From: Mycobacterium simiae
Lineage (GTDB): Bacteria > Actinomycetota > Actinomycetes > Mycobacteriales > Mycobacteriaceae
Direction: 5' to 3'
NCBI RefSeq assembly: GCF_010727605.1
Contig: NZ_AP022568.1
Coordinates: forward strand, 1,178,001-1,242,000
DNA: 64,000 nucleotides
The notes under the pieces are model-generated. The model saw only the letters and a list, made by a program, of their open reading frames with translations. It was not told the DNA's origin and did no database searches. Of the stretch, positions 49,931 through 58,027 are shown piece by piece; within the stretch, counting starts at the first letter, position 1, and each line of letters opens with the position of its first letter. A program made the translations under genes and the position numbers.

Positions 49931-50502
49931 TCCGTGAGGCTCAGGCGTTCGGCGAGCACCAAAAAGGCGAATGCGTAATCGTTGTCGGCGGTCTGCCGCC
50001 TGATGCGGTCCCAGTCCAAATGCTCGCGAATCGCCCGCACGGCGGGCAGCAGTTTGGCGAAATCGCAGTGATGTTCGTTGAGTGAGCGCAATTTCTGCAC
50101 CACAACCATCGTGGGCGGCAGCACCGGCATCTCGATGGCAAGCACGTCGCGTGGCTCGGCACAGTCCAAGGTGGCCGGTTCCACCCGTTCGCCGTTGAGC
50201 CGATGCAGCACATCGACGAGTGCGTCGTCGCTTCGGGCCTTGAACAGCCAATCCTCGGGCGGATGTTCGATGGCAAATCCGGCGTGTCGCAGCGTATCGG
50301 CAGCTTGCGTCACGTCCGATTCGGTGACGATGAGGTCGACGTCGTGGCTGGGTTCGGGTGCGCCATAAGCCCATAACGCATAACTGCCAGCCAACGCAAA
50401 ACGCGGCCCATTCTCCTTGAGCGCCGATGCCGCCGCACGCAGCGCCGCCCGCAACTGCGCCGAACACTCGCGCGGCGGCGTGGACGTCTCGATGGGTGCC
50501 AT
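49924..50502 (-). CDS. Nucleotidyltransferase-fold protein
   Basis: 192 residues. LAGSYALWAYGAPEPSHDVD followed by LIV is the minimal NTase motif (Gly-Ser ... Asp-x-Asp) of MNT/AbiEii-like proteins. A possible toxin partner or HEPN antitoxin is not encoded next to it, so a toxin-antitoxin role is not supported. ATG start 12 bp after a GGGTAT -10. Function unknown. Confidence 0.75.
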   Translation of the reverse strand: MAPIETSTPPRECSAQLRAALRAAASALKENGPRFALAGSYALWAYGAPEPSHDVDLIVTESDVTQAADTLRHAGFAIEHPPEDWLFKARSDDALVDVLHRLNGERVEPATLDCAEPRDVLAIEMPVLPPTMVVVQKLRSLNEHHCDFAKLLPAVRAIREHLDWDRIRRQTADNDYAFAFLVLAERLSLTDQ

Positions 50503-50514
50503 GGTGGATCAGAC

Positions 50515-50539
50515 ATACCCGGCGGACCGGGTGAGCAAC
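50515..50539 (-). promoter_or_regulatory. SigF-type promoter for the nucleotidyltransferase gene
   Basis: Minus strand GTTG (50539-50536), 15 bp, GGGTAT (50520-50515). The -10 is an exact consensus match; the -35 has one mismatch. The -10 ends 12 bp before the ATG. Confidence 0.5.
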
Positions 50540-50559
50540 CGGAACGGCCGGACAGGACG

Positions 50560-50601
50560 GGAACTGACCCGGAACTGACCCGGAACTGACCCGGAACTGA
50601 C
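50560..50601. repeat. 11-bp tandem repeat GGAACTGACCC, 3.8 copies
   Basis: Three full copies (50560-50592) and a 9-bp partial copy lie between two divergent SigF-type promoters. The 11-bp period is about one helical turn, so the units face the same side of the DNA. Possible regulator array or variable-number repeat. Confidence 0.75.
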
Positions 50602-50611
50602 GTTGTCAACT

Positions 50612-50636
50612 GTTTAAAGGGCACACAATTGGGCAA
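50612..50636 (+). promoter_or_regulatory. SigF-type promoter for the GT2/PIG-L unit
   Basis: GTTT (50612-50615), 15 bp, GGGCAA (50631-50636), ending 11 bp before the ATG at 50648. Two mismatches in the -10. Confidence 0.4.
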
Positions 50637-50647
50637 TCGAACGAGAC

Positions 50648-51283
50648 ATGTCAGCACCTGCGTTCCGCGCCTACGACCGGGTAGTCGTGGTGGTTCCAGT
50701 TCACGATGACAACGCTGATCTGTCAGCATGTCTGCGAGCCGTGCTGACCGCGGCGCTGTGTACACCGATACCGGTGACGGTCGTGGTGGTCTTGGACGCC
50801 TGCGGCGACGACAGCGCCCGCCTGGCCGGAGAGTACGGCCCGGACGTGCACCTCATCAGCGTCGACGCACGGTGCCGGGGCACCGCGCGGGCAGTCGGCT
50901 TCGGCTACGGGCGATCCCTGGCCGGAAACCATCGCTGCTGGTATGCGACCACCGATGCCAACAATCGGGTAGATCCCGGTTGGCTGATCCATCAACTCGA
51001 GGTGGGTGCCGAGATGGTGCTCGGTGCGCTGCCCAGCGGCAGCCGACAGGGCCAGGCTCAGCGCGTCGACATGGGCTTTAGCGCCCGCGCTTACTGGCGG
51101 GTCGGTGGATTCCGCACCCTGGCGTCGGGCGAGGACGTCGACCTCGCCGAGCGCTTCGAGGCGGCCGGTTACACCAGCCACCGGGACACCGACTTGTCGG
51201 TGATCAGGTCGGCGCGCACCAGGACGCGGACCGCGCAGTACCTTGCGGCGTTGGGCAGATCGGCAGCGGGTGATTGCGCGTGA
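50648..51283 (+). CDS. Glycosyltransferase family 2 protein
   Basis: 211 residues, GT-A fold. VVVVVPVHDDNADLSACLRA is the nucleotide-sugar N-terminal strand, ATTDANNRVDPGWL holds the DxD-type metal site, and GGFRTLASGEDVDLAERFEA is the acceptor-side ED motif. Shorter than many GT2 enzymes (about 250-300). ATG start. Its stop overlaps the next gene (GTGA), so it forms an operon with the dehydrogenase-like and deacetylase genes. Confidence 0.85.
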   Translation: MSAPAFRAYDRVVVVVPVHDDNADLSACLRAVLTAALCTPIPVTVVVVLDACGDDSARLAGEYGPDVHLISVDARCRGTARAVGFGYGRSLAGNHRCWYATTDANNRVDPGWLIHQLEVGAEMVLGALPSGSRQGQAQRVDMGFSARAYWRVGGFRTLASGEDVDLAERFEAAGYTSHRDTDLSVIRSARTRTRTAQYLAALGRSAAGDCA

Positions 51284-52221
51284 CCGCCGGCCTGGTACAG
51301 CATTGGCTCGACTCGGGACGACTCGAACTGCCGCTGCCGGCGTCGGGGCGCACGCTGGAACGATGGCAACGGCTGGCCCTGCTGGCCGAGGAAGACATTG
51401 TGGCGGCGCGGATCGCCGAGGCCCACGTGGACGCGGTGGCAATTCTGCATGAACTGGGCGGCAAGCCACCCGAATTGGGCCAGTTATGGGGCGTGTGGGC
51501 CGCCGAATCGCCGGAGGCGGTGCTGCACGCCACCGAGGTCAACGGCGCGTATACGCTCAACGGCACCAAAGTGTGGTGTGCCGGGGCAGGTTTCTGCACC
51601 CACGCCCTGGTGACCGCCCGGCTCGAGGACGGCAGCCGGGGACTATTCGCGGTCGCGCTGGTGGATCCCGCGGTCAAGGCGCTGCCGACCACGTGGTGGA
51701 ACACCGGGATGGCCGGCAGCGACACCCGTCCGGTACAGTTCACCAACGCCCAGGCGGTCGCGGTGGGCGACCCGGGTGATTACCTCGATCGGCCCGGCTT
51801 CTGGCATGGCGCAATTGGCGTTGCCGCCTGCTGGCTCGGTGGGGCACGCAAGGTCGCTGAGCCGTTGTACCGTTGCGCAGCAAGCGAATCCGCCGACGCC
51901 TACTCCTTGGCGCATCTGGGCGCGGTCGATGCCGCATTGGCCGCGGGCGAGGCAATGTTGATCGACGCCGCAAGTCGGGTCGACGCCGACCCGTTCGACC
52001 GGTCCAGGAGCGCTGAGCTGCTCGCTCGTCGCATCCGTGCCATCGTCGAGCACGCGGCCGACGAAGCGATCACCCGTACCGGCCGTGCGCTGGGACCGGG
52101 CCCCCTCTGCCAAGACGGGCGGCACGCCCAGCGGGTTGCCGACTTGAGCATCTACATAAGGCAAAGCCACGCCGAGCGGGATCTGGCCGCGCTCGGGCGG
52201 TTGGCGGGCTACCGGCACTAG
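51280..52221 (+). CDS. Short acyl-CoA dehydrogenase-like protein
   Basis: 313 residues, clearly related to acyl-CoA dehydrogenases (TLNGTKVWCAGAGFCTHALV, then the middle beta domain and GPLCQDGRHAQRVADLSIYI at the end) but about 70 residues shorter than normal. I see neither the C-terminal TxEI/EGA motif nor an obvious catalytic Glu. GTG at 51280. Placed between a glycosyltransferase and a sugar deacetylase, it may act on a carrier- or glycoside-bound acyl group, not on beta-oxidation substrates. Confidence 0.8.
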   Translation: MTAGLVQHWLDSGRLELPLPASGRTLERWQRLALLAEEDIVAARIAEAHVDAVAILHELGGKPPELGQLWGVWAAESPEAVLHATEVNGAYTLNGTKVWCAGAGFCTHALVTARLEDGSRGLFAVALVDPAVKALPTTWWNTGMAGSDTRPVQFTNAQAVAVGDPGDYLDRPGFWHGAIGVAACWLGGARKVAEPLYRCAASESADAYSLAHLGAVDAALAAGEAMLIDAASRVDADPFDRSRSAELLARRIRAIVEHAADEAITRTGRALGPGPLCQDGRHAQRVADLSIYIRQSHAERDLAALGRLAGYRH

Positions 52222-52229
52222 GGCACGAC

Positions 52230-53000
52230 ATGAAGACACTATCGACCGGCAACTGCACCAGGTTCGCGGCGAAGCCGCTGACCCACAGCGGTACTCCGAC
52301 ACCGGTATGGCTGGCCGCCCTCGACCGGGAACCCTTGCCGCCGCTCGAGTTAACGGAGTGCCCGGGCCTGGTTGTCGTCGCTCCCCATCCCGACGACGAG
52401 ACACTCGGCTTAGGGGCCACGATCGCGCAGCTGGCGGCAGCCAGCGTCGATGTACAGGTCGTCTCAGTCAGCGATGGCGGGGCGGCACGCCCCGGGACGG
52501 CTCCGCTAGACCGGGTTCGCAGGGAGGCCATCCGTCGGCACGAACTCCGAAGGGCGACGAGTCTTTTGGGTGTTCCGCCGCCGATTTCGCTGGGCCTGCC
52601 CGACGGCCAGCTGACCGACTACGAGGACCGGCTGACCGATTCGCTGAGCGAAATTCTGGAAAACAAGGCCGCCGCACCCTGGTGTGCCGCCACCTGGCGG
52701 GGGGACGGGCATCCCGATCACGAGGCAGTCGGACGCGCCGCGGCGGCGGCCTGCGCCCGCACTGATGCGGTGCTCTTGGAGTATCCGATCTGGATGTGGC
52801 ACTGGGCCACCCCGTTCGATCCGGCGGTGCCGTGGGGCCGTGGCTATTCGGTGCGAACGTCGGACTGCGCGGTAGCCCGCAAACGCCGTGCGGCGCAATG
52901 CTTCCGCAGCCAATTCGAATCCCACTCCGGCGCTCGACCGGCGCTGCCGCCCTACGTGCTACCACGACTGATGGCGGTCGGAGAGGTGGTGTTCCGCTGA
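52230..53000 (+). CDS. PIG-L (LmbE-like) N-deacetylase
   Basis: 256-residue zinc-dependent deacetylase. VVVAPHPDDETLGLGATIAQ has the APHPDDE metal motif at about residue 52; GDGHPDHEAVGRAA supplies the second histidine pair. Family enzymes remove acetyl from GlcNAc groups (MshB, Mca, PIG-L). Starts 8 bp after the dehydrogenase-like gene. With the GT2 it could add and then deacetylate an amino sugar. Confidence 0.9.
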   Translation: MKTLSTGNCTRFAAKPLTHSGTPTPVWLAALDREPLPPLELTECPGLVVVAPHPDDETLGLGATIAQLAAASVDVQVVSVSDGGAARPGTAPLDRVRREAIRRHELRRATSLLGVPPPISLGLPDGQLTDYEDRLTDSLSEILENKAAAPWCAATWRGDGHPDHEAVGRAAAAACARTDAVLLEYPIWMWHWATPFDPAVPWGRGYSVRTSDCAVARKRRAAQCFRSQFESHSGARPALPPYVLPRLMAVGEVVFR

Positions 53001-53050
53001 ACGCCCGTCTGGCCGACGCGGCGGACGGATCAACCGGAGCATAAAGACCG

Positions 53051-53815
53051 ATGCGCCTAGCGACCTTCAATATTCTGCACGGCCGCACCGTCGGCGACGG
53101 TGTTCATCCAGCGCGGCTAGCCGATTGCGTGCGCCGGATGGATCCTGACGTGCTGGCCCTGCAAGAGGTCGATTGCGACCAGCCGCGATCCAATCTTGCC
53201 GACTTCACCACGGTGGCGGCCGAGGCCATGGGAGCCATCGAACAACGATTCGTTGCGGCCATCTCCGGCACTCCGGGTGCCACCTGGATGGCCGCCACCG
53301 GCGACGAGCAACCTGGAACCGCGACGTATGGAATAGCATTGCTGTCCCGCTTTCCGGCGGCCAGCTGGCAAGTGGTGCGGCTGCCCCGAATTCCGATGCG
53401 GTTCCCCATGTATCTGCCCGGACCGAACAGAGTAATGATGGTCGACGAGGAACCACGGACGGCCGTCATTGCGCAACTGAATACGCCGCTGGGCGCGCTG
53501 ACCGTCGCCAACACACACCTGTCGTTCGTGCCGGGGTGGAATCGGCGTCAACTGCGCCGACTCGTTCATGATTTGCAAGGTTTTCCGGGCCCGCGGCTGC
53601 TCACCGGCGATCTCAACATGACGCCGCCGGCGGTCCGCCGCTGGTCGGGCATGTGGCCGCTGGCAGTGGCCAAAACCTTTCCCGCCGACACCCCCGATCG
53701 CCAACTCGATCACATTCTCACCGATAACCCCACGCTCTGGGGCTCAGCCACCGAGGCCGAAGCGATGCCGGTCTCCGATCACCGCCCGCTGGTGGTCGAC
53801 ATCGAGCGTGGCTGA
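53051..53815 (+). CDS. Endonuclease/exonuclease/phosphatase family protein
   Basis: 254 residues. EEP motifs: LATFNILHGRTVGD, VLALQEVD, NTHLSFVPGWNRRQL, LLTGDLNMTP, DTPDRQLDHILTD and the final SDHRPLVVDI. All metal and catalytic residues are present. Members cut DNA, RNA or phospho-headgroups; substrate unknown. 50 bp after the deacetylase gene, same strand, possibly the same transcript. Confidence 0.88.
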   Translation: MRLATFNILHGRTVGDGVHPARLADCVRRMDPDVLALQEVDCDQPRSNLADFTTVAAEAMGAIEQRFVAAISGTPGATWMAATGDEQPGTATYGIALLSRFPAASWQVVRLPRIPMRFPMYLPGPNRVMMVDEEPRTAVIAQLNTPLGALTVANTHLSFVPGWNRRQLRRLVHDLQGFPGPRLLTGDLNMTPPAVRRWSGMWPLAVAKTFPADTPDRQLDHILTDNPTLWGSATEAEAMPVSDHRPLVVDIERG

Positions 53816-53835
53816 GCGCTCACATCACTCGAGCA

Positions 53836-54111
53836 TCACTCAAGCGGAACGAGTCGGTGGCGCACCCGGTCGATGTCATCGGGTAGCGGCAGTTCGCCGG
53901 TGGTCCGGGTGATTTCGACGCCGACGTCCACGCGGCCCATCGCCCGGAGTCCCACCATCCGAAGTTGGGTGGCGATCACGGAGATCTCTTCATCCGACAT
54001 TCGCCGCGGCAAGAGCGCCAGCACCGGCGCGTAACCGACCGGCGGGGCGACCGCCGGGTAACGGAACCGCAGGAAAGCCACCAGGCTCGATACGCGATTG
54101 CTGAAACTCAT
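53836..54111 (-). CDS. DUF3349 protein
   Basis: 91 residues. Matches the actinobacterial DUF3349 family: FLRFRYPAVAPPVGYAPVLA, LLPRRMSDEEISVIATQL, VDVGVEITRTTGELPLPDDI, DRVRHRLVPLE. Function unknown; the family is small and single-domain. Single gene with a SigF-like promoter about 55 bp upstream. Confidence 0.85.
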   Translation of the reverse strand: MSFSNRVSSLVAFLRFRYPAVAPPVGYAPVLALLPRRMSDEEISVIATQLRMVGLRAMGRVDVGVEITRTTGELPLPDDIDRVRHRLVPLE

Positions 54112-54165
54112 CGTGGCCCTCCACGCCCGTCCGCGACCCGGTACCCACGCGGATCCCCGCCAGGA

Positions 54166-54190
54166 ATAACCAGGTGCGCGGGCTTGAAAC
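54166..54190 (-). promoter_or_regulatory. SigF-type promoter for the DUF3349 gene
   Basis: Minus strand GTTT (54190-54187), 15 bp, GGTTAT (54171-54166). One mismatch in the -10. Leader about 50 nt. Confidence 0.4.
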
Positions 54191-54223
54191 CTCAGGCGCA
54201 GAACTTTTGTGCAACAGCAACCA

Positions 54224-54257
54224 AGTAGGCCCGGTCCGCCGCCGGACCGGGCCTACT
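54224..54257 (-). terminator. Strong hairpin terminator after the CsbD-like gene
   Basis: A perfect 15-bp stem (AGTAGGCCCGGTCCG / CGGACCGGGCCTACT) around a 4-bp loop lies 14 bp beyond the CsbD-like stop on the minus strand, followed by TTGGTTGCTGTTG. Confidence 0.8.
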
Positions 54258-54271
54258 GAGGGTCGAGTGAG

Positions 54272-54508
54272 CTACTGATTTTCCTTCTGCCGTTCCTCGG
54301 CGGCCTTCGCGCCGGCGCGCGCGGATTCAGCCTCGGCTTCCTTCTTGCCGGCGTCACGCTGGGCGTCGGCCTTGTCCTGCTGCGCCTGGCCCTCTTCGAC
54401 GAGATCGTCACGACCGGCGATGGTCCCGCCGAACTCCTTGGCCTTGCCCTTAATACCCTCGACGGCGCCCTTCACTGCTTCCTGCGGTCCGCTCTTGTCA
54501 TCCCCCAT
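54272..54508 (-). CDS. CsbD-like stress protein
   Basis: 78 residues, strongly hydrophilic and Lys/Glu/Ala-rich (EAVKGAVEGIKGKAKEFGGT, then GRDDLVEEGQAQQDKADAQR). Typical CsbD family length and composition. CsbD is a SigB-controlled general-stress protein in Bacillus; the SigF-like promoter upstream here fits that theme. ATG with GAGAGGTG upstream. Confidence 0.85.
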   Translation of the reverse strand: MGDDKSGPQEAVKGAVEGIKGKAKEFGGTIAGRDDLVEEGQAQQDKADAQRDAGKKEAEAESARAGAKAAEERQKENQ

Positions 54509-54569
54509 GGGAACACCTCTCTTTCGGTATTGCTGCTGCGCCCGGAACCGGGCCGATGCTCTTCAAGGG

Positions 54570-54594
54570 CTTCCCCCGGTACGGCGGGTCAAAC
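54570..54594 (-). promoter_or_regulatory. SigF-type promoter for the CsbD-like gene
   Basis: Minus strand GTTT (54594-54591), 15 bp, GGGAAG (54575-54570). Two mismatches in the -10. Leader about 55 nt. Confidence 0.4.
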
Positions 54595-54643
54595 AATCGG
54601 TGGGTTTCATCACCCTGATCCCCTCGCTTTGCTCCGGGGCATC

Positions 54644-54668
54644 GTTTGACCGCCGCCTTTTCGGGTAG
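54644..54668 (+). promoter_or_regulatory. SigF-type promoter for the NAD(P)-binding protein
   Basis: GTTT (54644-54647), 15 bp, GGGTAG (54663-54668). One mismatch in the -10. It directs a leader of about 30 nt to AGGAGG (54693-54698) and the ACG at 54704. Confidence 0.6.
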
Positions 54669-54703
54669 GCGACCGCGGCGATTACCAATCCGAGGAGGAC
54701 ACC

Positions 54704-55519
54704 ACGACCACCGTCGCCGTCATCGGGGTAACCGGCACTGTGGGATCCCGGGTCGTCGCCAGGCTGAAAGCCCGCGGCGTGATGGCGGTCGAACTCGGCC
54801 CGGCATCCGGCATCGACCTCGATTCCGGAAGCTATTGGGCTGCAGCGCTGCACGCGGTTGATGTCGTGATCGACGTGTCCGAGCCAATCAGTCCCGAGGA
54901 GTCCACAGACATCACGGATGTGTTGGCGAGCGCCTCGTACAACCTCGTCACCGGTTGCGCTCGGCACGGTGTGCGCCGGCTCGTGGTGTTGACAATGGCG
55001 GGAATCGAGGAGTCGATCTTCGGCGACGTTCCTTACTATGTCGGCAAACGCGTGGCGAAAGAGATCGTGCTCGCCGGCCCGGTCCCCGCGACGATCGTGA
55101 AGTCCACTCAGTGGCACGAATTCGCTACCAGTCCCAGCGCCGTGACTTGCGGGGACGACGAGGTGGTGGTCGAGGACTGGCTCATTCAGCCGATTGCGGC
55201 GGACGTCGTCGCGGATGTGGTTGTTGAGGCGGGGCTGGCTCAAACACGGGCACCGCGGATAGTGACTGGGCCGCAGCCCATTCGGCTACCGGAGCCGGCC
55301 TCGAAACTCCTCGCCGCTCATGACGACCAACGCCGAGTGCGTCCAGTGCAGCCGGTGACGGCCGGGCTGGCCGAGGGCGCCTTGCTGGGGCGGCAGAACG
55401 CGATGGTTCTCGGCCCCGACGTCGAGACCTGGCTGAACCATCAGACCGCCGCTGATCCAACGGCCTCACCTGCCCTGGACCCGCCATCCGGCTTGGCTTT
55501 TGGCGAACGCTCAAAATAA
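54704..55519 (+). CDS. NAD(P)-binding SDR-like protein with apparent ACG start
   Basis: 271 residues if read from ACG at 54704. The Rossmann start TTVAVIGVTGTVGSRVVARL is at the very N-terminus, followed by TDVLASASYNLVTGCARHGV and VRRLVVLTMAGIEESIFG, as in atypical SDR / NmrA-like proteins. No ATG, GTG or TTG precedes the glycine motif: the frame is closed by a TGA at about 54647-54649. ACG stands 5 bp after a perfect AGGAGG, where ATG would be expected. The next standard start, GTG at 54740, would delete the nucleotide-binding loop. Either ACG is used, or an ATG has mutated and the gene is failing. Function unknown. Confidence 0.65.
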   Translation, partial: TTTVAVIGVTGTVGSRVVARLKARGVMAVELGPASGIDLDSGSYWAAALHAVDVVIDVSEPISPEESTDITDVLASASYNLVTGCARHGVRRLVVLTMAGIEESIFGDVPYYVGKRVAKEIVLAGPVPATIVKSTQWHEFATSPSAVTCGDDEVVVEDWLIQPIAADVVADVVVEAGLAQTRAPRIVTGPQPIRLPEPASKLLAAHDDQRRVRPVQPVTAGLAEGALLGRQNAMVLGPDVETWLNHQTAADPTASPALDPPSGLAFGERSK

Positions 55520-55730
55520 CTGCCGGTCTTCGTATTTCAAGTAGTCCAGGTACGCGGCTGCTGCTCCCTGATCGTTCGTCTTGTGTACACCTGATTCGCA
55601 CTGTGGATACCACACTTCGTCAATCGGACAGTGCCGGTGCGGACACCATACTTATTGCGTTACAACGGAATTGATCGGACTGGCTGCTTCGGCCGGTGCC
55701 GCGGCAAACCGAAGAAGCGCAGAAGTAGCG

Positions 55731-55755
55731 GTTTGATGAATGACCTATAGGGTAT
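55731..55755 (+). promoter_or_regulatory. Near-perfect SigF-type promoter for the glycan cluster
   Basis: GGTTT (55730-55734), 15 bp, GGGTAT (55750-55755). All core bases match the SigF consensus. The -10 ends 10 bp before the ATG at 55766, so the leader would be very short. The remaining 210 bp of this gap back to 55520 show no gene. Confidence 0.7.
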
Positions 55756-55765
55756 TTCGCCCGCC

Positions 55766-56749
55766 ATGCTGGGGCTCGAGCCACGACTCATCAAAAACAT
55801 CCTGCTATGGCATGTTCACGGGTCCTGGACGCAAGCCTTCGTCGCGGGGCGGCACCGGTACCTCATCCCGACCACCGCCGACCGCGGCGCCGACGGACGC
55901 GGGCTCGCGGGGCGGTCGTGGCCGAACGCCCGGGAGGTCCCGCTCGAACGGTTGCGAGACCACGACATCGATCTGGTGGTGCTGCAGCGCCCACACGAGG
56001 TCTCCCTGGTCACTCGGTGCACGGGCCGCCGGCCGGGCAGCGATCTGCCGGCGGTCTACGTGGAGCACAACACGCCGCGCCCGTACGCCGAACACAGCCG
56101 CCACCCCATCGCGGACCGCGACGACATCTTGCTGGTCCACGTCACCGAGTTCAACGAGCTGATGTGGGACAACGGTCGCGCGCCAACCACTGTGATCGAT
56201 CATGGGATGGCCGATCCCGGTGCGATGTACACCGGCGATGTTCTTCGCGTCGCCACGATGATCAACGAGCCGGTGCGCCGCGGCCGCACCGTGGGCACCG
56301 ACTTGCTGGAGCCGCTGTCCACATACGGACAGATCGATGTGTGGGGCATCGGTAGCGATGTGCGGTATGGCTGCACCGGGGTTGTCGGCCGGGGCGATGT
56401 TGCTGCTCCGCAGCTGTGGCACGAGATCGCCCGGCGACGGGTGTATCTGCACACCGCCCGGTGGACATCGCTGGGACTTTCGCTCATCGAGGCCATGTTT
56501 CTCGGGATGCCGGTGGTCTCGGTGGGCAGCACCATGGCCCCGCTGATCCTTTCCAGTGCGGCCGGCGTGGTCAGTGCCAACGTCGTCACTCTCGGACAAG
56601 CCCTCCGGGACTTCCTCAACGATCGCGCCGCCGCGATGACCGCAGGCAAGGCAGCGCGCGAATCCGCTTTGGCACGCTTCGGTCTCGAGCGATTTCTCGC
56701 TGACTGGGACCACGTATTCCCTCGGGTGACCGAAGGTCACTGCAAGTAA
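55766..56749 (+). CDS. Glycosyltransferase (GT-B type)
   Basis: 327 residues. Early KNILLWHVHGSWTQAFVAGR is a glycine/histidine N-terminal loop, VVLQRPHEVSLV follows, and the C-terminal HTARWTSLGLSLIEAMFLGM has the E-x7-E-like nucleotide-sugar site of GT4-type enzymes. ATG at 55766 follows a SigF promoter at leaderless distance. First gene of a two-gene unit with the GT4 15 bp downstream. Sugar and acceptor unknown. Confidence 0.8.
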   Translation: MLGLEPRLIKNILLWHVHGSWTQAFVAGRHRYLIPTTADRGADGRGLAGRSWPNAREVPLERLRDHDIDLVVLQRPHEVSLVTRCTGRRPGSDLPAVYVEHNTPRPYAEHSRHPIADRDDILLVHVTEFNELMWDNGRAPTTVIDHGMADPGAMYTGDVLRVATMINEPVRRGRTVGTDLLEPLSTYGQIDVWGIGSDVRYGCTGVVGRGDVAAPQLWHEIARRRVYLHTARWTSLGLSLIEAMFLGMPVVSVGSTMAPLILSSAAGVVSANVVTLGQALRDFLNDRAAAMTAGKAARESALARFGLERFLADWDHVFPRVTEGHCK

Positions 56750-56764
56750 CGAAAAGGAGGCCGC

Positions 56765-57985
56765 ATGAGGATCGCCATGATCTCGGAGCACGCCAGCCCG
56801 CTGGCACACCTAGGTGGCGTGGACGCGGGCGGCCAGAACGTCCACGTCGCCGAGTTGTCGGCCGCGCTGGCGCGGCGCGGCCACGACGTGGTGGTCTACA
56901 CCCGCCGCGACGACTCGACGTCGCCCGATTGTGTCGATACCGGGCACGGATATTCGGTCGTGCATGTTCCCGCCGGACCACCTTCGCGGCTACCCAAAGA
57001 CGCTCTGCTGCAGTACATGCCGGCGTTCGGAGACTTCCTCGCCGAGCACTGGTCGACCGACCCGCCCGCAGTGGCGCATGCGCATTTCTGGATGTCTGGT
57101 CTGGCCACATTGCGCGCGACCCGAACGCATCGGATCCCAACCGTTCAAACTTTCCACGCACTGGGCCTCACCAAGCGGTTGCACCAGGGCATCGATGACA
57201 CCAGCCCGGACTGTCGCATCGAACTGGAGACCGTCGTCGCGCGCGCCGCCGACTGGGTCGCGGCCACCAGCACCGACGAAGTCTTCGAGCTGGCTCGGAT
57301 GGGCCGCGCCCGGTCCCGGACGTCGGTCGTGCCGTGCGGGGTCGACGTCGATGCCTTCCAACCAAAAGGGCCGGCCGCGCCCCGGTCAGACTGTGGGCGC
57401 ATCGTGTCCGTCGGACGCCTGGTGCCCCGCAAAGGTTTCGAGACGCTCATCCGCGCACTGCCGCAGATACCCGGTGCGGAGCTGGTGATCGTCGGTGGCC
57501 CGGAAAGCGCCGCACTGGCCGATGATTCGCACGCACAACACCTGCAGCGACTGGCCGCGGACCTGGGCGTCGGTGACCGTGTCCGGCTGCTCGGCGGGAT
57601 CAGCCGCACCGAGATGCCTGCGGTCCTGCGTTCGGCCGATGTGGTGGCCTGCACTCCCTGGTACGAACCGTTCGGCATCGTGCCGCTGGAAGCGATGGCA
57701 TGTGGTGCACCGGTGATCGCTGCTGCGGTAGGCGGAATCCGCGACACCGTGGTCGATGACGTGACCGGACTCTTGGTGCCACCGCGAGATCCGAACGCCG
57801 TGGCCGAAGCGGCCAACGCTCTGCTGCGCGACGGCTCGCGGCGCGCAGTGCTGGGAGACGCGGGCCGCCAGCGCGCCCGAGCCCGCTACACCTGGGACCG
57901 GGTGGCCGCCGACACCGAACGCATCTACGAAAAAGTGACGCCAGCCGGATTTCAGGCCAGTACCGCCAGCAGTCGCTCCGGATAG
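56765..57985 (+). CDS. Glycosyltransferase family 4 protein
   Basis: 406 residues, GT-B fold. [20 protein letters not shown] with [20 protein letters not shown] is the acceptor-domain start found in sucrose-phosphate-like and mannosyl GT4 enzymes; [20 protein letters not shown] carries the E-x7-E site. Strong AAGGAGG site before the ATG. Its TAG stop lies inside an 11-bp tandem repeat. Donor may be a GDP- or ADP-sugar; not certain. Confidence 0.88.
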   Translation: MRIAMISEHASPLAHLGGVDAGGQNVHVAELSAALARRGHDVVVYTRRDDSTSPDCVDTGHGYSVVHVPAGPPSRLPKDALLQYMPAFGDFLAEHWSTDPPAVAHAHFWMSGLATLRATRTHRIPTVQTFHALGLTKRLHQGIDDTSPDCRIELETVVARAADWVAATSTDEVFELARMGRARSRTSVVPCGVDVDAFQPKGPAAPRSDCGRIVSVGRLVPRKGFETLIRALPQIPGAELVIVGGPESAALADDSHAQHLQRLAADLGVGDRVRLLGGISRTEMPAVLRSADVVACTPWYEPFGIVPLEAMACGAPVIAAAVGGIRDTVVDDVTGLLVPPRDPNAVAEAANALLRDGSRRAVLGDAGRQRARARYTWDRVAADTERIYEKVTPAGFQASTASSRSG

Positions 57986-58019
57986 CCTCCGGATAGCCTC
58001 CGGATAGCCTCCGGATAGC
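57976..58019. repeat. 11-bp tandem repeat CTCCGGATAGC, 4 perfect copies
   Basis: Four identical copies span the end of the GT4 gene; its TAG stop (57983-57985) is inside the first copy, so copy-number change would not alter the protein. The array ends 8 bp before the convergent GT2 stop at 58028. Likely variable-number repeat. Confidence 0.85.
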
Positions 58020-58027
58020 CTTGTGGC

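Noticed and set aside
49924..50502. Toxin-antitoxin pair with the nucleotidyltransferase
   Set aside because: No HEPN or antitoxin gene is adjacent; the overlapping neighbour is a convergent Rho_N-like gene.
50560..58019. CRISPR arrays at the two 11-bp repeat loci
   Set aside because: Repeats are direct head-to-tail with no spacers, and there are no cas genes.
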